Part shown: piece by piece, positions 33,033-33,376 of the stretch
How positions within the stretch are numbered: position 1 is the stretch's first letter
Layout of the letters: every line of letters begins with the position of its first letter
NCBI GenBank assembly: GCA_029288035.1
Contig: JARFPZ010000444.1
Coordinates: 1-33,376, forward strand
DNA from: Desulfosarcina sp.
GTDB lineage: Bacteria; Desulfobacterota; Desulfobacteria; Desulfobacterales; JAFDCJ01
DNA: 33,376 nt
Direction: 5' to 3'
Made by a program: the position numbers and the translations under genes
The notes under the pieces: model-generated
Database searches by the model: none
What the model saw: the letters and a program-made list of their open reading frames with translations, nothing else
Told to the model about the DNA's origin: nothing

Positions 33033-33049
33033 CCCGGATAAGCCGGAAA
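33029..33049 (+). repeat. Stop-codon-linked ~20-bp repeat, copy 2
   Basis: GACCCGGATAAGCCGGAAA on and after the stop of the HDOD-GGDEF gene, 20 of 21 bases identical to 25785-25805. It directly abuts the inverted-repeat element that follows. Confidence 0.5.
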
Positions 33050-33053
33050 AAAA

Positions 33054-33239
33054 TAGCCACAAAGACACAACGTCACAAACAATAACTCAATTCATAAGCC
33101 ACCGGCTCAGCCGGTGAGAATTGAAAAGGTTCTACCGTTACCGGGAGCGCACAGATCATTGATCTAAACTTCGACGATGCCGGTGGCTTATGAATTGTTT
33201 GTGAGAAATTAACTTCGAGTCTTGGTGTCTTCGTGGCGA
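33054..33239. mobile_element. ~185-bp MITE-like element with long terminal inverted repeats
   Basis: The inner arms are perfect over 19 bases: 33088-33106 is the complement of 33179-33197 (GCCGGTGGCTTATGAATTG). The match continues outward with short gaps through ACAAAC and TCACAAAC to GCCAC-AAGACAC at both ends (33055 and 33237). A perfect CACCGG/CCGGTG stem-loop lies inside the left part (33100-33116). No open frame is inside. The GCCACGAAGACAC-type ends are a low-complexity motif that recurs in noncoding DNA of related genomes, to my knowledge. Confidence 0.6.
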
Positions 33240-33376
33240 AAATATTTTGTTTGATTAATCCTTCGCTTATATGATGCTATTTTGATAGATAGGTACCAAG
33301 TGAGAGGAGAACCAAAATCGAAGAGAGGGACTACCCGCGAGTAAACATATGCAATACGGTGTCATGCATCGGTTCA
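33240..33376. other. Right edge, no gene identified
   Basis: 137 bases after the inverted-repeat element. AGAGGAGA occurs near 33303 without a start codon at a fitting distance, and ATG 33349 opens a frame of nine codons to the edge, too short to judge. Confidence 0.3.

Noticed and set aside
33349-33376. Start of a further gene at the right edge
   Set aside because: Only nine codons are visible and no well-spaced ribosome site precedes the ATG.

Overview
The window (33,376 bp, moderate GC) encodes a Gram-negative bacterium. Outer-membrane lipoproteins, a NodT-type outer-membrane channel, an AsmA-like protein, a GspA/GspB pair, MurJ and FabH all point that way. A 1,460-residue 2-hydroxyacyl-CoA dehydratase activase-type iron-sulfur protein, an IscU/IscS-like pair lacking the cofactor lysine, and frequent TTG/GTG starts suggest an anaerobe, most likely Desulfobacterota (Desulfobacterales-like). 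That placement is inference; no rRNA or phylogenetic marker was checked. I see no tRNA, rRNA, CRISPR array or transposase gene.

Left part (1-9,180): a lipoprotein joining a GNA1162-like domain to a beta-helix, running off the left edge; an FHA-TM-TPR protein; a sugar-isomerase-like TIM barrel divergent from a glycerophosphodiester phosphodiesterase; an amino-acid permease fused to an RCK/TrkA domain that has its own internal Shine-Dalgarno and ATG; and a UMF1-type MFS transporter. Centre (9,262-19,059): the large activase, divergent from an orphan NodT outer-membrane lipoprotein across a promoter region with a palindromic operator candidate; a double CDP-alcohol phosphatidyltransferase; and MurJ.

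Right part (19,127-33,376): FabH, convergent with MurJ across a 25-bp-stem hairpin; a 73-residue protein of three CxxC...HxC knuckles with its own terminator; a large AsmA-like protein; the iscU-like/iscS-like operon; a gspA-gspB-seqA-like operon; a zinc aminopeptidase lipoprotein; a small exported protein; and an HDOD-GGDEF regulator with intact catalytic and inhibitory sites.

Intergenic DNA is rich in small repeats: two copies of a ~150-bp element with terminal inverted repeats (7.6 kb and 17.3 kb), a ~185-bp inverted-repeat element at 33.1 kb, three REP-like GCTTGC palindromes, and a ~20-bp sequence placed exactly on two stop codons. The strongest lead is the IscS-like protein (24,610-25,788). 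It keeps the sulfur-carrying cysteine but has lost the PLP lysine, its preceding histidine, the PLP-contacting glutamine and the substrate-binding arginine, and it is coupled to an intact IscU-like scaffold with an added zinc ribbon. Other leads are the nested RCK start, the dual phospholipid synthase and the repeat families.
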